Origin: Nocardioides albus
GTDB taxonomy: Bacteria; Actinomycetota; Actinomycetes; Propionibacteriales; Nocardioidaceae
Direction: 5' to 3'
Assembly (NCBI RefSeq): GCF_014648255.1
Contig: NZ_BMQT01000014.1
Coordinates: forward strand, 1 to 64,000
DNA length: 64,000 bases
Shown here: in pieces, positions 18,531 through 25,852 of the stretch
Layout of the letters: every line of letters begins with the position of its first letter
Position numbering within the stretch: the first letter of the stretch is position 1
Program-made: the position numbers and the translations under genes
Notes under the pieces: model-generated
Databases searched by the model: none
Seen by the model: the letters and a program-made list of their open reading frames with translations, nothing else
What the model was told of the DNA's origin: nothing

Positions 18531-19565
18531 GTGAAGATTGGTGACGTGAGCGCAACCGGGGGTCCGCCGACCAGTCCGCCCCCGGGCGCGCCGCCCCCAC
18601 CCGGGCGGCCTTCGACCCCGCGGTTGCCGGAGCCGGCGCGCGAGGCGATGCGCAAGTCTGCCCGCGAAGCCAGGAAGCAGCTCCGGCCGGTGCGCAAGCA
18701 CCTCATCGTCCTCGGCGTCGTGATCGCCATCGCGCTGGTCTTCGCGGGCCTGCGGGTCCTGGGAGTCGGGATCAGCGGCCTCCCCGTCTTCTCCCGGGAG
18801 AGCTGCACCGTCACCGCCGAGGGCGAGACCTACGACCTCTCCACCGAGCAGGCCGAGCATGCCTCGGCGATCGCCGCCGAAGCCGTACGCCGCGGGCTGC
18901 CCGCCCGCGCAGCGTCGGTCGTGCTGGCGGTCGAGCTCGCCGACCACGACCTCGACCGGCCGGCCGCGGAGGCCTCCGCCCTCTACGACCGGCTCTCCGG
19001 TGTCGCCGACTACCGCCAGCAGTCGGTGCCCGGGGTGGCCCAGCAGATCAGCGACGGCTCCCGCGACTCCTACCGCGACGCCGAGCAGGAGGCACGGGCC
19101 CTCGCCTCCGCTCTCACCGGCAACACTCCCGAGGCGTTCTCCTGCGTCGTCAAGGTCAGCGCCGAGGCGGCCCCGGACGAGCTCAGCGGAGCCGGGCTCA
19201 CCTCGCGCGCAGAGGCCTTGCGCGAGGACGTACGCGGGGCCTTCGGTGGCCTGCCCGAAGGCGGTTTCCAGCCCGGCGGCGTCTCCACCGGGCACATGGT
19301 CGGCTCGGCCCACTACGAGGGCCGCGCGGTCGACTACTTCTTCCGTCCCGTCAACGCCGCCAACAACATCAAAGGCTGGGCGCTGGCTCAATATCTCGTC
19401 GCCAACGCCGATCGCCTCGACGTCGAGACCGTCATCTACGACGACCGCATCTGGACCAAGCGCCGCTCCGCCGCCGGCTGGCGCGACTACGACCTCCCGC
19501 CCCGCGAGGGCGACATGTCCATCCTCGAGCACCGCGACCACGTCCACGTCGACGTCGCCGACTGA
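18531..19565 (+). CDS. Membrane-anchored relative of the preceding lysozyme-like protein, catalytic site not conserved
   Basis: A 344-aa protein. A Pro-rich cytoplasmic N-terminus (about residues 8-36) and one helix (about 57-78) precede a domain resembling the core of the upstream protein (EAVRRGLPARAASVVLAVELAD against KRGLPARAATIAIATAIQES). The ES and GLFQQRP signatures are lost and the region reads LADHDLDRPAAEASALYDRL. The C-terminal domain, ending EHRDHVHVDVAD, matches the small domain of its neighbour and ends like a D-Ala-D-Ala peptidase-type HxDH. GTG 18531 is chosen; GTG 18546 is possible. It is probably in an operon with the previous gene (12-nt gap). Confidence 0.8.
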   Translation: MKIGDVSATGGPPTSPPPGAPPPPGRPSTPRLPEPAREAMRKSAREARKQLRPVRKHLIVLGVVIAIALVFAGLRVLGVGISGLPVFSRESCTVTAEGETYDLSTEQAEHASAIAAEAVRRGLPARAASVVLAVELADHDLDRPAAEASALYDRLSGVADYRQQSVPGVAQQISDGSRDSYRDAEQEARALASALTGNTPEAFSCVVKVSAEAAPDELSGAGLTSRAEALREDVRGAFGGLPEGGFQPGGVSTGHMVGSAHYEGRAVDYFFRPVNAANNIKGWALAQYLVANADRLDVETVIYDDRIWTKRRSAAGWRDYDLPPREGDMSILEHRDHVHVDVAD

Positions 19566-19570
19566 CCCTG

Positions 19571-19661
19571 CCGAGGCGTCACTCCGGTCGGCCGAGTTGG
19601 CAATCCAGTGCCCACTCGGCCGACGTACGCGACGTCTCGGCCGACGTGAGTGACGCCTCGG
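19571..19661. repeat. Multi-arm inverted repeat between convergent genes
   Basis: Arms 19571-19596 and 19636-19661 pair over 26 bp with three mismatches (outer word CCGAGGCGTCACTC, inner word CGGCCGAG). A third and fourth copy of the inner word, CTCGGCCGACG, lie inside. It sits 5 nt after one stop and ends 5 nt before the dapC stop, so it could form the common terminator. It lacks a T-run and has extra arms. Confidence 0.85.
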
Positions 19662-19666
19662 CGGGT

Positions 19667-20785
19667 CTACTCGGACAGACGGGAGACCGCGGCGTCGATG
19701 CGCTCGTCGGTGGCGGTGAAGGCGATGCGTACGTGGGAGCTGCCGGCGCGGCCGTAGAACGCGCCGGGGGCGGCGAGGATGCCGCGCTCGGCGAGCCAGT
19801 CGACGGTCGCCCAGCAGTCCTCGTCACGAGTCGCCCAGAGGTAGAGGGAGGCCTCGGAGTGGTCGATGCGGAAGCCGGCCGACTCCAGCGCCGCCTTGAG
19901 CTTGGCGCGCCGGGCGGCGTAGCGGGCGTGCTGATCCTTGGCGTGCTGGTCGTCGGCGAGCGCCGTCACCATGGCGGCCTGCTGCGGGCCGGGCATCATC
20001 AGGCCGAGGTTCTTGCGGACCGCGAGGAGCTCGCCGAGGACCGAGGCGTCACCGGCGACGAAGGCCTCGCGGTAGCCCGCGAGATTGGAGCGCTTCGAGA
20101 GCGAGTGGACGGCAAGAAGACCGTCGAACGAACCACCGCACACGTCCGGGTGCAGCACCGAGATCGGCTCAGCCTCCCAGGCGCACTCGATGTAGCACTC
20201 GTCGGAGATCAGCAGCGTGCCACGCTCGCGCGCCCACTCCACCGTCTTGCGCAGGTGCTCGACCGGGAGCACCCGGCCGCTCGGGTTCGAGGGCGAGTTG
20301 ATCCACAATATCTTCGGCGCCTTCGGGCCCAGCGCCACCAGGGAGTCGGTCGCGACGGTGTCGGCGCCGACGAGAGCCGCGGAGACCTCGTACGTCGGGT
20401 AGGCGAGCTCCGGGTAGGCGACCAGGTCGCCCTGGCCGACGCCGAGGTGGAGCGGCAGCGAGCCGATCAGCTCCTTGGAGCCGATCACGGGGAGCACGTT
20501 CTCGAGCCCCAGTCCCGAGACGCCGTGGTTGCGCGCGAGCCAGTCGATGGCGGCCTGACGCACCGCGGCAGTGCCGATCGTCGTCGGGTAGCCCGGTGAG
20601 TCGGCAGCCTCGGCGAGGGCCTTCTGGATCACCGCGGGCGTCGGGTCGACCGGCGTGCCGATCGAGAGGTCGACCAGCCCACCGGCGTGCCCCGACGCCT
20701 TCTCCTTGAAGGGAGCGAGCTTGTCCCAGGGGAAGTCAGGCAGCCGCTGCGAGACCGGGATCGAGGCCGACATCGAGACGGGCAT
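19667..20785 (-). CDS. dapC: Succinyldiaminopimelate transaminase
   Basis: A 372-aa fold-type I PLP aminotransferase. It makes N-succinyl-LL-DAP from N-succinyl-2-amino-6-ketopimelate with glutamate. The PLP lysine lies in SLSKRSNLAGYREAF; the substrate and cofactor loop INSPSNPSGRV and the N-terminal DLSIGTPVDPTP are typical of actinobacterial DapC. The start ATG overlaps the ferredoxin stop in TGATG, so the two are coupled. The fdxA-dapC pair is a common actinobacterial arrangement. Confidence 0.95.
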   Translation of the reverse strand: MPVSMSASIPVSQRLPDFPWDKLAPFKEKASGHAGGLVDLSIGTPVDPTPAVIQKALAEAADSPGYPTTIGTAAVRQAAIDWLARNHGVSGLGLENVLPVIGSKELIGSLPLHLGVGQGDLVAYPELAYPTYEVSAALVGADTVATDSLVALGPKAPKILWINSPSNPSGRVLPVEHLRKTVEWARERGTLLISDECYIECAWEAEPISVLHPDVCGGSFDGLLAVHSLSKRSNLAGYREAFVAGDASVLGELLAVRKNLGLMMPGPQQAAMVTALADDQHAKDQHARYAARRAKLKAALESAGFRIDHSEASLYLWATRDEDCWATVDWLAERGILAAPGAFYGRAGSSHVRIAFTATDERIDAAVSRLSE

Positions 20786-21108
20786 CAGTCCTGGTTCTGC
20801 GGAGGCAGCGCGGCGACGAACGGGTGGTCCTTGTCGATCTCACCCATGCGAGCGGCACCACCGGGCGAACCGAGGTCGTCGAAGAACTTGACGTTGGCGT
20901 CGTAGTACTCCTTCCACTCCTCCGGGGTGTCGTCCTCGTAGAAGATCGCCTCGGGCGGGCAGACGGGCTCGCAAGCGCCACAGTCGACGCACTCGTCGGG
21001 GTGGATGTAGAGCATCCGCTTGCCTTCGTAGATGCAGTCCACCGGACATTCGTCGACGCAAGCCTTGTCCTTCACGTCAACACAGGGCTGGGCGATGACG
21101 TACGTCAT
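20785..21108 (-). CDS. fdxA: 7Fe ferredoxin
   Basis: A 107-aa ferredoxin. Cysteines are at 9, 17, 21 and 25 and then at 40, 43, 46 and 50 (CVDCGACEPVCP), the arrangement of [3Fe-4S][4Fe-4S] ferredoxins of the FdxA type. It carries electrons for unspecified redox partners. ATG 21108 (MTYVIAQPC) has GGAGC upstream and matches the conserved family N-terminus; the frame is open 9 codons further. Its stop overlaps the dapC start. Confidence 0.95.
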   Translation of the reverse strand: MTYVIAQPCVDVKDKACVDECPVDCIYEGKRMLYIHPDECVDCGACEPVCPPEAIFYEDDTPEEWKEYYDANVKFFDDLGSPGGAARMGEIDKDHPFVAALPPQNQD

Positions 21109-21187
21109 TCGGGGCTCCTCCAAGCGGGGTATCACGAAAGTCAGAGGGGCGCGACTGGCCCTTCGAGAGACAGCCTAGTATCCCCAC

Positions 21188-22075
21188 GTGCCTGCTCATC
21201 TCCTGGGACCACATGTCGTCGGCAAGCGGATCGTCATCCGCCGCCTCGTCCCCGGTGAGTCCGGGCCCACCGGCGGCCCTGCCTTCACCGACATCCTCGG
21301 AGTCTGTACGTCCTGGGCCGACGGCATCGCGGTCATCGAGCGCGAGTCCGGGGAGCGGGTGAGCGTGCCCGTCGCCGAGATCGTCTCCGGGAAACCGGTG
21401 CCGCCGCGGCCGAACGTACGTCTCCGGATCGGCGTACGCGAGGCCGAGCTGCTCAGCGCCGCGATCTTCCCGGGCACCACCTCGGAACCGTTGGGCGAGT
21501 GGGTGCTCTTCGACCACGAGGTCTCGATCCGCCGGCGACCCAACTCCGCGTTGGCGGTCGGGGACCCCGGGGTCGGGCTGGGCGAGGCGCTCGACCGGGT
21601 CGAGAGCTACTACCGCAGCCGCCACAAGCACCCCCGGGTGAAGGTCGAGGTCGGGTCCGCGGTCGAGGATGTCGTGGTCGAGCGCGGCTGGACGGAGGAC
21701 GTGACGGTCGAGTTCCAGCTCGCCGGGCTCGCCGCCACCCGGCGCCTCCTGCCGCCGCCGGTCGAGGACGCCCGCGTCGAGGTGCAGGCGAACGACGCGC
21801 AGGTGCTCATCACCCTCGGCGACACCGCGCGGATCATGGGCACGATGAAGGACGACTGGCTGGCCATCCACGACCTCGAGGTCGCCGAGCCGCACCGCCG
21901 CCAGGGCGTCGCGACCAAAGCCCTCGCCACCCTGCTGGAGTGGGGCGCCGAGCGCGGCGCCCGCGCCGCCTGGCTGCACGTGGAGACCACCAACGACGCC
22001 GGCCTCGCGCTCTACGCGGGCCTCGGCTTCACCGAGCACCACCGCTGCCGCTACTACTCCGCGCCCACTCCGTAG
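21188..22075 (+). CDS. Two-domain GNAT acetyltransferase with N-terminal SH3-like domain
   Basis: A 295-aa protein from GTG 21188. The N-terminal 80 residues form a small beta domain (GKRIVIRRLVPG, then VSVPVAEIVSG) as in mycobacterial Rv0428c-like proteins. The C-terminal GNAT core has motif A DLEVAEPHRRQGVATKALATL and ends with NDAGLALYAGLGFTEHH. The substrate is unknown. It is divergent from fdxA-dapC with 79 bp between starts, and the pairing of this gene with fdxA is, as I recall, frequent in related genomes. Confidence 0.9.
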   Translation: MPAHLLGPHVVGKRIVIRRLVPGESGPTGGPAFTDILGVCTSWADGIAVIERESGERVSVPVAEIVSGKPVPPRPNVRLRIGVREAELLSAAIFPGTTSEPLGEWVLFDHEVSIRRRPNSALAVGDPGVGLGEALDRVESYYRSRHKHPRVKVEVGSAVEDVVVERGWTEDVTVEFQLAGLAATRRLLPPPVEDARVEVQANDAQVLITLGDTARIMGTMKDDWLAIHDLEVAEPHRRQGVATKALATLLEWGAERGARAAWLHVETTNDAGLALYAGLGFTEHHRCRYYSAPTP

Positions 22076-22164
22076 CGGAACCGTCCGGGCCCCGCTCATC
22101 CGGAGTTCCGCGAGTGCTCATCTGCACCTGGTGAGGTGGAGCTAACCCCACCTAAGGAGCATCG

Positions 22165-22670
22165 ATGGGCATCACCAGGCGAGGCATCATCACATCCGCG
22201 GGCGCACTCGGCGCGGCCGCTGCGGTCGGTACGACGCTGGGCGGCGCGCTGCCCGCGGCAGCGGCGTACGAGAAGGCTCGGGCGACCCCCTGACCGGCAA
22301 GGCCAAGGGCCCCGATCTGCACGTGATGAGCTTCAACATCCGCTACGACCGCGAAGGCACGCAGCCCGGCCAGCCGGACTACTGGCCCGAGCGCAAGCCC
22401 CTGGTCACCGCGTTCGTCGAGCTCGAGAAGCCGACGATCCTGGGCGTCCAGAAGGCCGAGTTCGGGCAGCTCGGCGCCATCGAGGCGGGTCTCGGGCCGA
22501 AGTACCGGATGCTCGGGTTCGGGCGTGACGGCACCCGGATCGACTGGATCCTGACCACTCCCGGGATCACCGTCAAGGAGGCCGCGATCAACACCTGGAC
22601 CAAGGATGGCCGCTGGCCCAGCGACCACACCCCCGTCCAGGCCCTCGTGCGCCTACCTAGTGGGTCATGA
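22165..22670 (+). pseudogene. Broken endonuclease/exonuclease/phosphatase (EEP) family gene
   Basis: The start is intact: AAGGAG, ATG 22165 and a Tat-type signal (ITRRGIITSAGALGAAAAVG). The frame stops at 22291-22293. The family sequence resumes in another frame (GPDLHVMSFNIRYDR, then PDYWPERKPLVTAFVELE). After GPKYRMLGFGRDG it jumps straight to TRIDWILTTPGITV, which in intact EEP proteins lies roughly 120 residues later. The frameshift plus this internal deletion remove the central catalytic motifs (the metal-binding NTH/GDFN region). The C-terminal WPSDHTPVQALV is preserved. Function is lost unless an intact copy exists elsewhere. Confidence 0.88.
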
Positions 22671-22675
22671 CCATG

Positions 22676-22706
22676 GGTTGACCAACCCGGTTGACCAACC
22701 TACCGT
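22676..22706 (+). promoter_or_regulatory. Promoter and tandem operator of the toxin-antitoxin operon
   Basis: Two copies of GGTTGACCAACC (22676-22687 and 22689-22700) repeat with 13-bp spacing; each has 5-bp inverted arms. They cover a TTGACC -35 box (22678-22683). TACCGT at 22701-22706 stands 17 bp further as a -10 box. Predicted transcription would begin at or next to the antitoxin ATG (22713), giving a leaderless message. Autorepression by the antitoxin or the complex is the usual mode for such pairs and is inferred here. Confidence 0.7.
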
Positions 22707-22712
22707 GGGCGC

Positions 22713-22964
22713 ATGGACGCAGCGCATGTCGTGAAGGTGCAGGAGGCGAAGACGCACCTGTCGAGTCTGCTGGCCGAGGTCGAGGCCGGCGGCCAGGTCG
22801 TCATCGCCCGGGGCGACCGTGCCATCGCGCGCCTGGTGCCGATCGAACGGCCGACGAAGCGGATTCTCGGCGGGCTACGCGTGAGCGTCCCCGATGAGTT
22901 CTTCGACCCGCTTCCTGACGACGAGATCGCCGCCTGGGAGGGCTCGCTCGATGAAGACCTTTGA
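22713..22964 (+). CDS. Type II antitoxin, Phd/YefM family
   Basis: An 83-aa protein. VKVQEAKTHLSSLLAEVEAG followed by IARGDRAIARLVPI is the Phd/YefM DNA-binding fold. The acidic C-terminal half (VPDEFFDPLPDDEIAAWEGS) should wrap the toxin. The ATG at 22713 has no ribosome-binding site, and the promoter places the transcript start there, so leaderless translation is likely. Its end overlaps the toxin start by 14 nt, giving coupling and antitoxin-first order. Confidence 0.92.
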   Translation: MDAAHVVKVQEAKTHLSSLLAEVEAGGQVVIARGDRAIARLVPIERPTKRILGGLRVSVPDEFFDPLPDDEIAAWEGSLDEDL

Positions 22965-23352
22965 GCGGGTCCTCCTCGACACCCATGCCTACATCTGGCT
23001 GGTGAGCGAGCCCGACCGGTTCAGCACCACTGCCTACGAGACAGTCGTCGACATCGACACCGAGGTGTTCGTCTCGGCGGCGAGCCTGTGGGAGATCTCG
23101 ACCAAGACTCGACTCGGCAAGCTCCCCGGCGGTGGCACCTTGGTCGCCACCTTCGAGGACCGCACCCGTCTTCATGTCCTGGAGCGGCTTCCGATCGACT
23201 TCACCCACTCCCGCCTCGCCGGAGAGCTCGACTGGGACCACCGCGACCCGTTCGACCGCATGCTCGCGGCCCAGAGCATGCTCGAGAACCTGCCTCTGGT
23301 GACCAAGGACAGCAGGCTCCAGGCGTACGACTCCATCCACACCATCTGGTAG
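22951..23352 (+). CDS. VapC-type PIN domain toxin
   Basis: A 133-aa PIN-domain ribonuclease. The acidic metal-binding residues are all present: D10 (LLDTHAYIWL), E48 (SAASLWEISTK), D99 and D102 (HRDPFDRML) and D120 (VTKDSRL). The DTHxxxW and HRDPFDRML form is the usual partner of Phd-type antitoxins. VapC enzymes cut tRNA or rRNA; the target is not predictable here. It should be active, since no key residue is missing. Confidence 0.92.
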   Translation: MKTFERVLLDTHAYIWLVSEPDRFSTTAYETVVDIDTEVFVSAASLWEISTKTRLGKLPGGGTLVATFEDRTRLHVLERLPIDFTHSRLAGELDWDHRDPFDRMLAAQSMLENLPLVTKDSRLQAYDSIHTIW

Positions 23353-23379
23353 CCACTCGCCGAAGCGTCGAATATTGAC

Positions 23380-23460
23380 GTCGAGAAGTCAGTTTCTGAC
23401 GCCGAGAGGTCAGGATCAGGTACGCAACTGACCTCTCGGCCTCAAGAACTGACCTCTCGG
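23380..23460. repeat. Four-arm inverted/direct repeat between toxin and lipase genes
   Basis: GCCGAGAGGTCAG at 23401-23413 pairs perfectly with CTGACCTCTCGGC at 23428-23440. A second rightward copy is at 23449-23460 and a degenerate leftward copy (CGAGAAGTCAGT) at 23382-23393. Alternative hairpins are therefore possible. It lies between convergent genes and may act as a terminator, but the repeated arms resemble those at 19571 and 56012. Confidence 0.85.
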
Positions 23461-23462
23461 GA

Positions 23463-24302
23463 TCAGCAGGTCTTCAGGCCCTGAGAGGCGGGGCCTTCGC
23501 GGGTCAGTGCGTCGAGGGTGAGCTTGATGGCGGTCGCGCTCATCGGGATGAGCAGGTGCTCGGAGAGGTCGAGGGCGCAGGCGTCCTGGATGCGTACGTT
23601 GGTGGTGTTCAGGCCTTCGGCGAGGAACCCTGAGGTGGACGGCACGACCACCTCGTCGGTGGCGGTGATGATCTGTGTGTAGGAGACGTCGCCCGGAGTC
23701 TCGTCGCCCGCGTTCAGCTCGGCGAGGAACTGCGAGCCGGCGGCCTGCTGGGCGCAGGAGACGCAGAGGCCGGTGGACTCGGTGGCTGTGGCGGTGCTCC
23801 CGTCCATCATGATCGAGGTGCCGTGGTTGGACGGGGCGAGGCCGACGAGGTCCTCGACAAGACCGGCGCCGCCGAGGTTCTTGATGTAGTAGCGCGGCAT
23901 CATCCCGCCCTGGGAGTGGCCCACGAGCGAGACCTTCTCCGCATCGGTGACCTCGCGTACGCGCTCGATGAACTCACCGAGGTGAGCAGCCGAGTCCCGG
24001 ATGTCGCCGGTCGCGCGGTTGCCGTAGTCGAGGGAGTAGACGCAGAACCCGGCCCGCTTCATGGCCAGGGAGATCGGGTCCAGCAGCGAGCGACGGTCAC
24101 CGAAGGTGCCATGCACCAGGATCACCGGCGTCGGCCGCTGGGCCGACGGCACGCATGCCCAGTCGTTGGCACCGAGCGGGTCACCGTAGGGCGATCCCGG
24201 CAGCGGGATCGCGGTCCGGCTAGTCCCCGCGGCAGCGGAGGCGGAGACCGGGACGAGAGCGAGTGCGACAGCAGCGAGAAGGCTCAGCAGGAACGGGCGC
24301 AT
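23463..24302 (-). CDS. Secreted alpha/beta-hydrolase, lipase/esterase family
   Basis: A 279-aa protein with a Sec-type signal peptide (hydrophobic residues 4-26, likely cleavage after ASAAAG). The oxyanion region is VILVHGTFGDRRSL, the nucleophile elbow VSLVGHSQGGMMPR, and ILVHG-linked DYGNRATGDI follows the fold of secreted actinomycete lipases (LipA/EstA-like). The acid and His are probably D/H in the C-terminal DACALDLSEHLLIP. Two Cys pairs suggest disulphides. The substrate is unknown. It is divergent from the aspS leader. Confidence 0.9.
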   Translation of the reverse strand: MRPFLLSLLAAVALALVPVSASAAAGTSRTAIPLPGSPYGDPLGANDWACVPSAQRPTPVILVHGTFGDRRSLLDPISLAMKRAGFCVYSLDYGNRATGDIRDSAAHLGEFIERVREVTDAEKVSLVGHSQGGMMPRYYIKNLGGAGLVEDLVGLAPSNHGTSIMMDGSTATATESTGLCVSCAQQAAGSQFLAELNAGDETPGDVSYTQIITATDEVVVPSTSGFLAEGLNTTNVRIQDACALDLSEHLLIPMSATAIKLTLDALTREGPASQGLKTC

Positions 24303-24379
24303 GACAATGTCAACGAACTCGTGTGACTCACGTCACGCACGAAAACTCGTTCGCATGCGACGCGAGACGACATCTACGA

Positions 24380-24546
24380 TCGTCAGTGGCACCGCCGAGG
24401 AGTGACGACCCTCAGCCACAGCGGCAAGGTGGTGTCCGCGCGTACGGCGGATCGACGAGAGGCTGATGAGACATCAGCAAAGGTGTGGTGGCACCGCGAC
24501 CTAGCCCCCGCCCACACCTCCAGGGCCTCGCCACCTGGAGGACAAG
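24380..24546 (+). promoter_or_regulatory. Probable translational T-box leader of the archaeal-type aspS
   Basis: GGTGGCACCGCG at 24487-24498 matches the T-box core GGTGGNACCGCG exactly. It is preceded by a short hairpin with loop AGTGACGAC between GAGG and CCTC (24397-24413, GTGGC/GCCAC outside); GAC in the loop could be the Asp specifier. Downstream, GGTGTGG (24482-24488) can pair with CCACACC (24512-24518), and CCTCCAGG (24517-24524) pairs perfectly with CCTGGAGG (24534-24541). The last arm contains the ribosome-binding site GGAGG, 5 nt before ATG. This gives a sequestrator and a competing antisequestrator. The specifier assignment is tentative. Confidence 0.72.
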
Positions 24547-25848
24547 ATGAAACCGACAGACCGTACGCTCGCCGGCCACCTTCCCGCTGTCGCACCGGGC
24601 GACACCGTCCGACTCTGCGGACACGTGCACCGTCGCCGTGAGCTCGCCACCGTCACCTTCCTCGTCGTTCGTGACCGCACCGGCCTGGCACAGGTGGTGA
24701 TCAAGGCGGCTGACGGTCAGGAGGCGCCTCCCGAGGAGACTCCGGTCGAGGTGGTCGGGATCGCGACCGCCAACCCCCAGGCACCGGGAGGGGTCGAGGT
24801 CACCTCGCCGGTGGTCACCGCGCTCTCCGACCCAGCCCTCACCCCGCCGGTCGAGCTGTGGCGACCAGAGCTCGCGGCCGGGTTGCCGACGCTGCTCGAC
24901 CACGCCCCGGTGACCTGGCGCCATCCGCGGGTCCGGGCTCGTGGAGAGATCGCCGCCGCATCTCTGCGCGGGTTCCGGGCGACGCTCGACTCCGTGGGGT
25001 TCACCGAGGTCCACTCCCCCAAGATCGTGGAGTCGGCGACCGAGTCCGGGGCGAACGTCTTCGCGATCGACTACTTCGGGCGTCCCGCCTACCTCGCCCA
25101 GTCGCCGCAGTTCTACAAGCAGCAGCTGGTCGGCGTCTTCGAGCGGGTCTACGAGGTCGGACCGGTCTTCCGGGCCGAGCCGCACGACACGGTGCGTCAC
25201 CTCGCCGAATACGTGAGCCTCGACGTCGAGCTCGGTTTCATCCGCGACCACCGCGACGTGCTCGGCCTGCTCCGCGACGTCCTCGCCGGAATGCGGGCCG
25301 GGATCGCGACGTACGCCGCGGACGCGGTCTCGCGGCTCCAGCTCGAGCTGCCCGTGGTGCCCCCGGAGATCCCGGTCATCCACTTCGCCGAGGCACTCGA
25401 GCTGGTCGGCGCTCCGGCGGACGAGCCCGACCTCGCGCCCGAGCACGAGCGCGCGCTCGGAGCATGGGCGCGGGAGACGTACGCCTCGGACTTCCTCGCG
25501 GTCGAGGGCTACCCGATGCGGAAGCGGCCGTTCTACACCCATCCCTGGTCTCGACAGGCTCGACCACCAGGGGAGGGGAGCAACAGCTTCGACCTGCTCT
25601 TCCGGGGACTCGAGCTGGTCACCGGCGGGCAGCGCCTGCACCGGCTCCCCGACTACGAGGAGGCGATCCGGGCGCGCGGCGAGGAGCCCGCTGCGTACGC
25701 CTCGTATCTGCAGGCCTTCGCCCACGGGATGCCGCCGCACGGCGGCTTCGCGCTGGGGTTGGAGCGCTGGGTCGCTCGGCTCGTCGAGGCCGCCAACATC
25801 CGCGAGGTCACCCTGTTCCCGAGGGACCTCCACCGCCTCACGCCGTAG
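24547..25848 (+). CDS. aspS: Archaeal-type aspartyl-tRNA synthetase (AspS2, possibly non-discriminating)
   Basis: A 433-aa class IIb synthetase: OB-fold anticodon domain (VRLCGHVHRRRELATVTFLVVRD), then catalytic motif 1 (TEVHSPKIVESATESGANVF), motif 2 (YEVGPVFRAEPHDTVRHLAEY) and motif 3 (GGFALGLERWVARL). At 433 aa it is the archaeal/eukaryotic form, not the roughly 590-aa bacterial AspRS with a GAD domain. Proteins of this type can charge both tRNA-Asp and tRNA-Asn; specificity is not readable here. Around residues 333-345 the sequence THPWSRQARPPGEGSNSF looks longer than relatives, which go almost directly to YSNSF; the DNA there forms a palindrome. Confidence 0.9.
   Translation: MKPTDRTLAGHLPAVAPGDTVRLCGHVHRRRELATVTFLVVRDRTGLAQVVIKAADGQEAPPEETPVEVVGIATANPQAPGGVEVTSPVVTALSDPALTPPVELWRPELAAGLPTLLDHAPVTWRHPRVRARGEIAAASLRGFRATLDSVGFTEVHSPKIVESATESGANVFAIDYFGRPAYLAQSPQFYKQQLVGVFERVYEVGPVFRAEPHDTVRHLAEYVSLDVELGFIRDHRDVLGLLRDVLAGMRAGIATYAADAVSRLQLELPVVPPEIPVIHFAEALELVGAPADEPDLAPEHERALGAWARETYASDFLAVEGYPMRKRPFYTHPWSRQARPPGEGSNSFDLLFRGLELVTGGQRLHRLPDYEEAIRARGEEPAAYASYLQAFAHGMPPHGGFALGLERWVARLVEAANIREVTLFPRDLHRLTP
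25543..25572. repeat. Small palindromic repeat inside the aspS coding sequence
   Basis: CCCTGGT (25543-25549) and ACCAGGG (25566-25572) enclose CTCGACAGGCTCGACC. The words GGTCTCGACA and GGCTCGACCA are the same as in the intergenic repeats at 25853 and 42235. It is translated in frame (WSRQARPPG) just before the conserved SNSFDLLFRGLE block, so it looks like a repeat copy lodged in a gene and tolerated on a surface loop. Confidence 0.7.
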
Positions 25849-25852
25849 CGTC

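Noticed and set aside
17085..19547. 820-codon open frame on the minus strand
   Set aside because: It is antisense to dapD and the two lysozyme-like genes, which have clear family motifs; the product is Arg/Gly/Val-rich without domains.
22713..23352. The TA pair as part of a larger mobile island
   Set aside because: No integrase, attachment repeats or codon-use change is visible around it; only the neighbouring pseudogene hints at turnover.
24424..24440. AAGGTGGTGTCCGCGC as an alternative T-box core
   Set aside because: It deviates from the GGTGGNACCGCG consensus; the copy at 24487-24498 is exact and better placed before the start codon.
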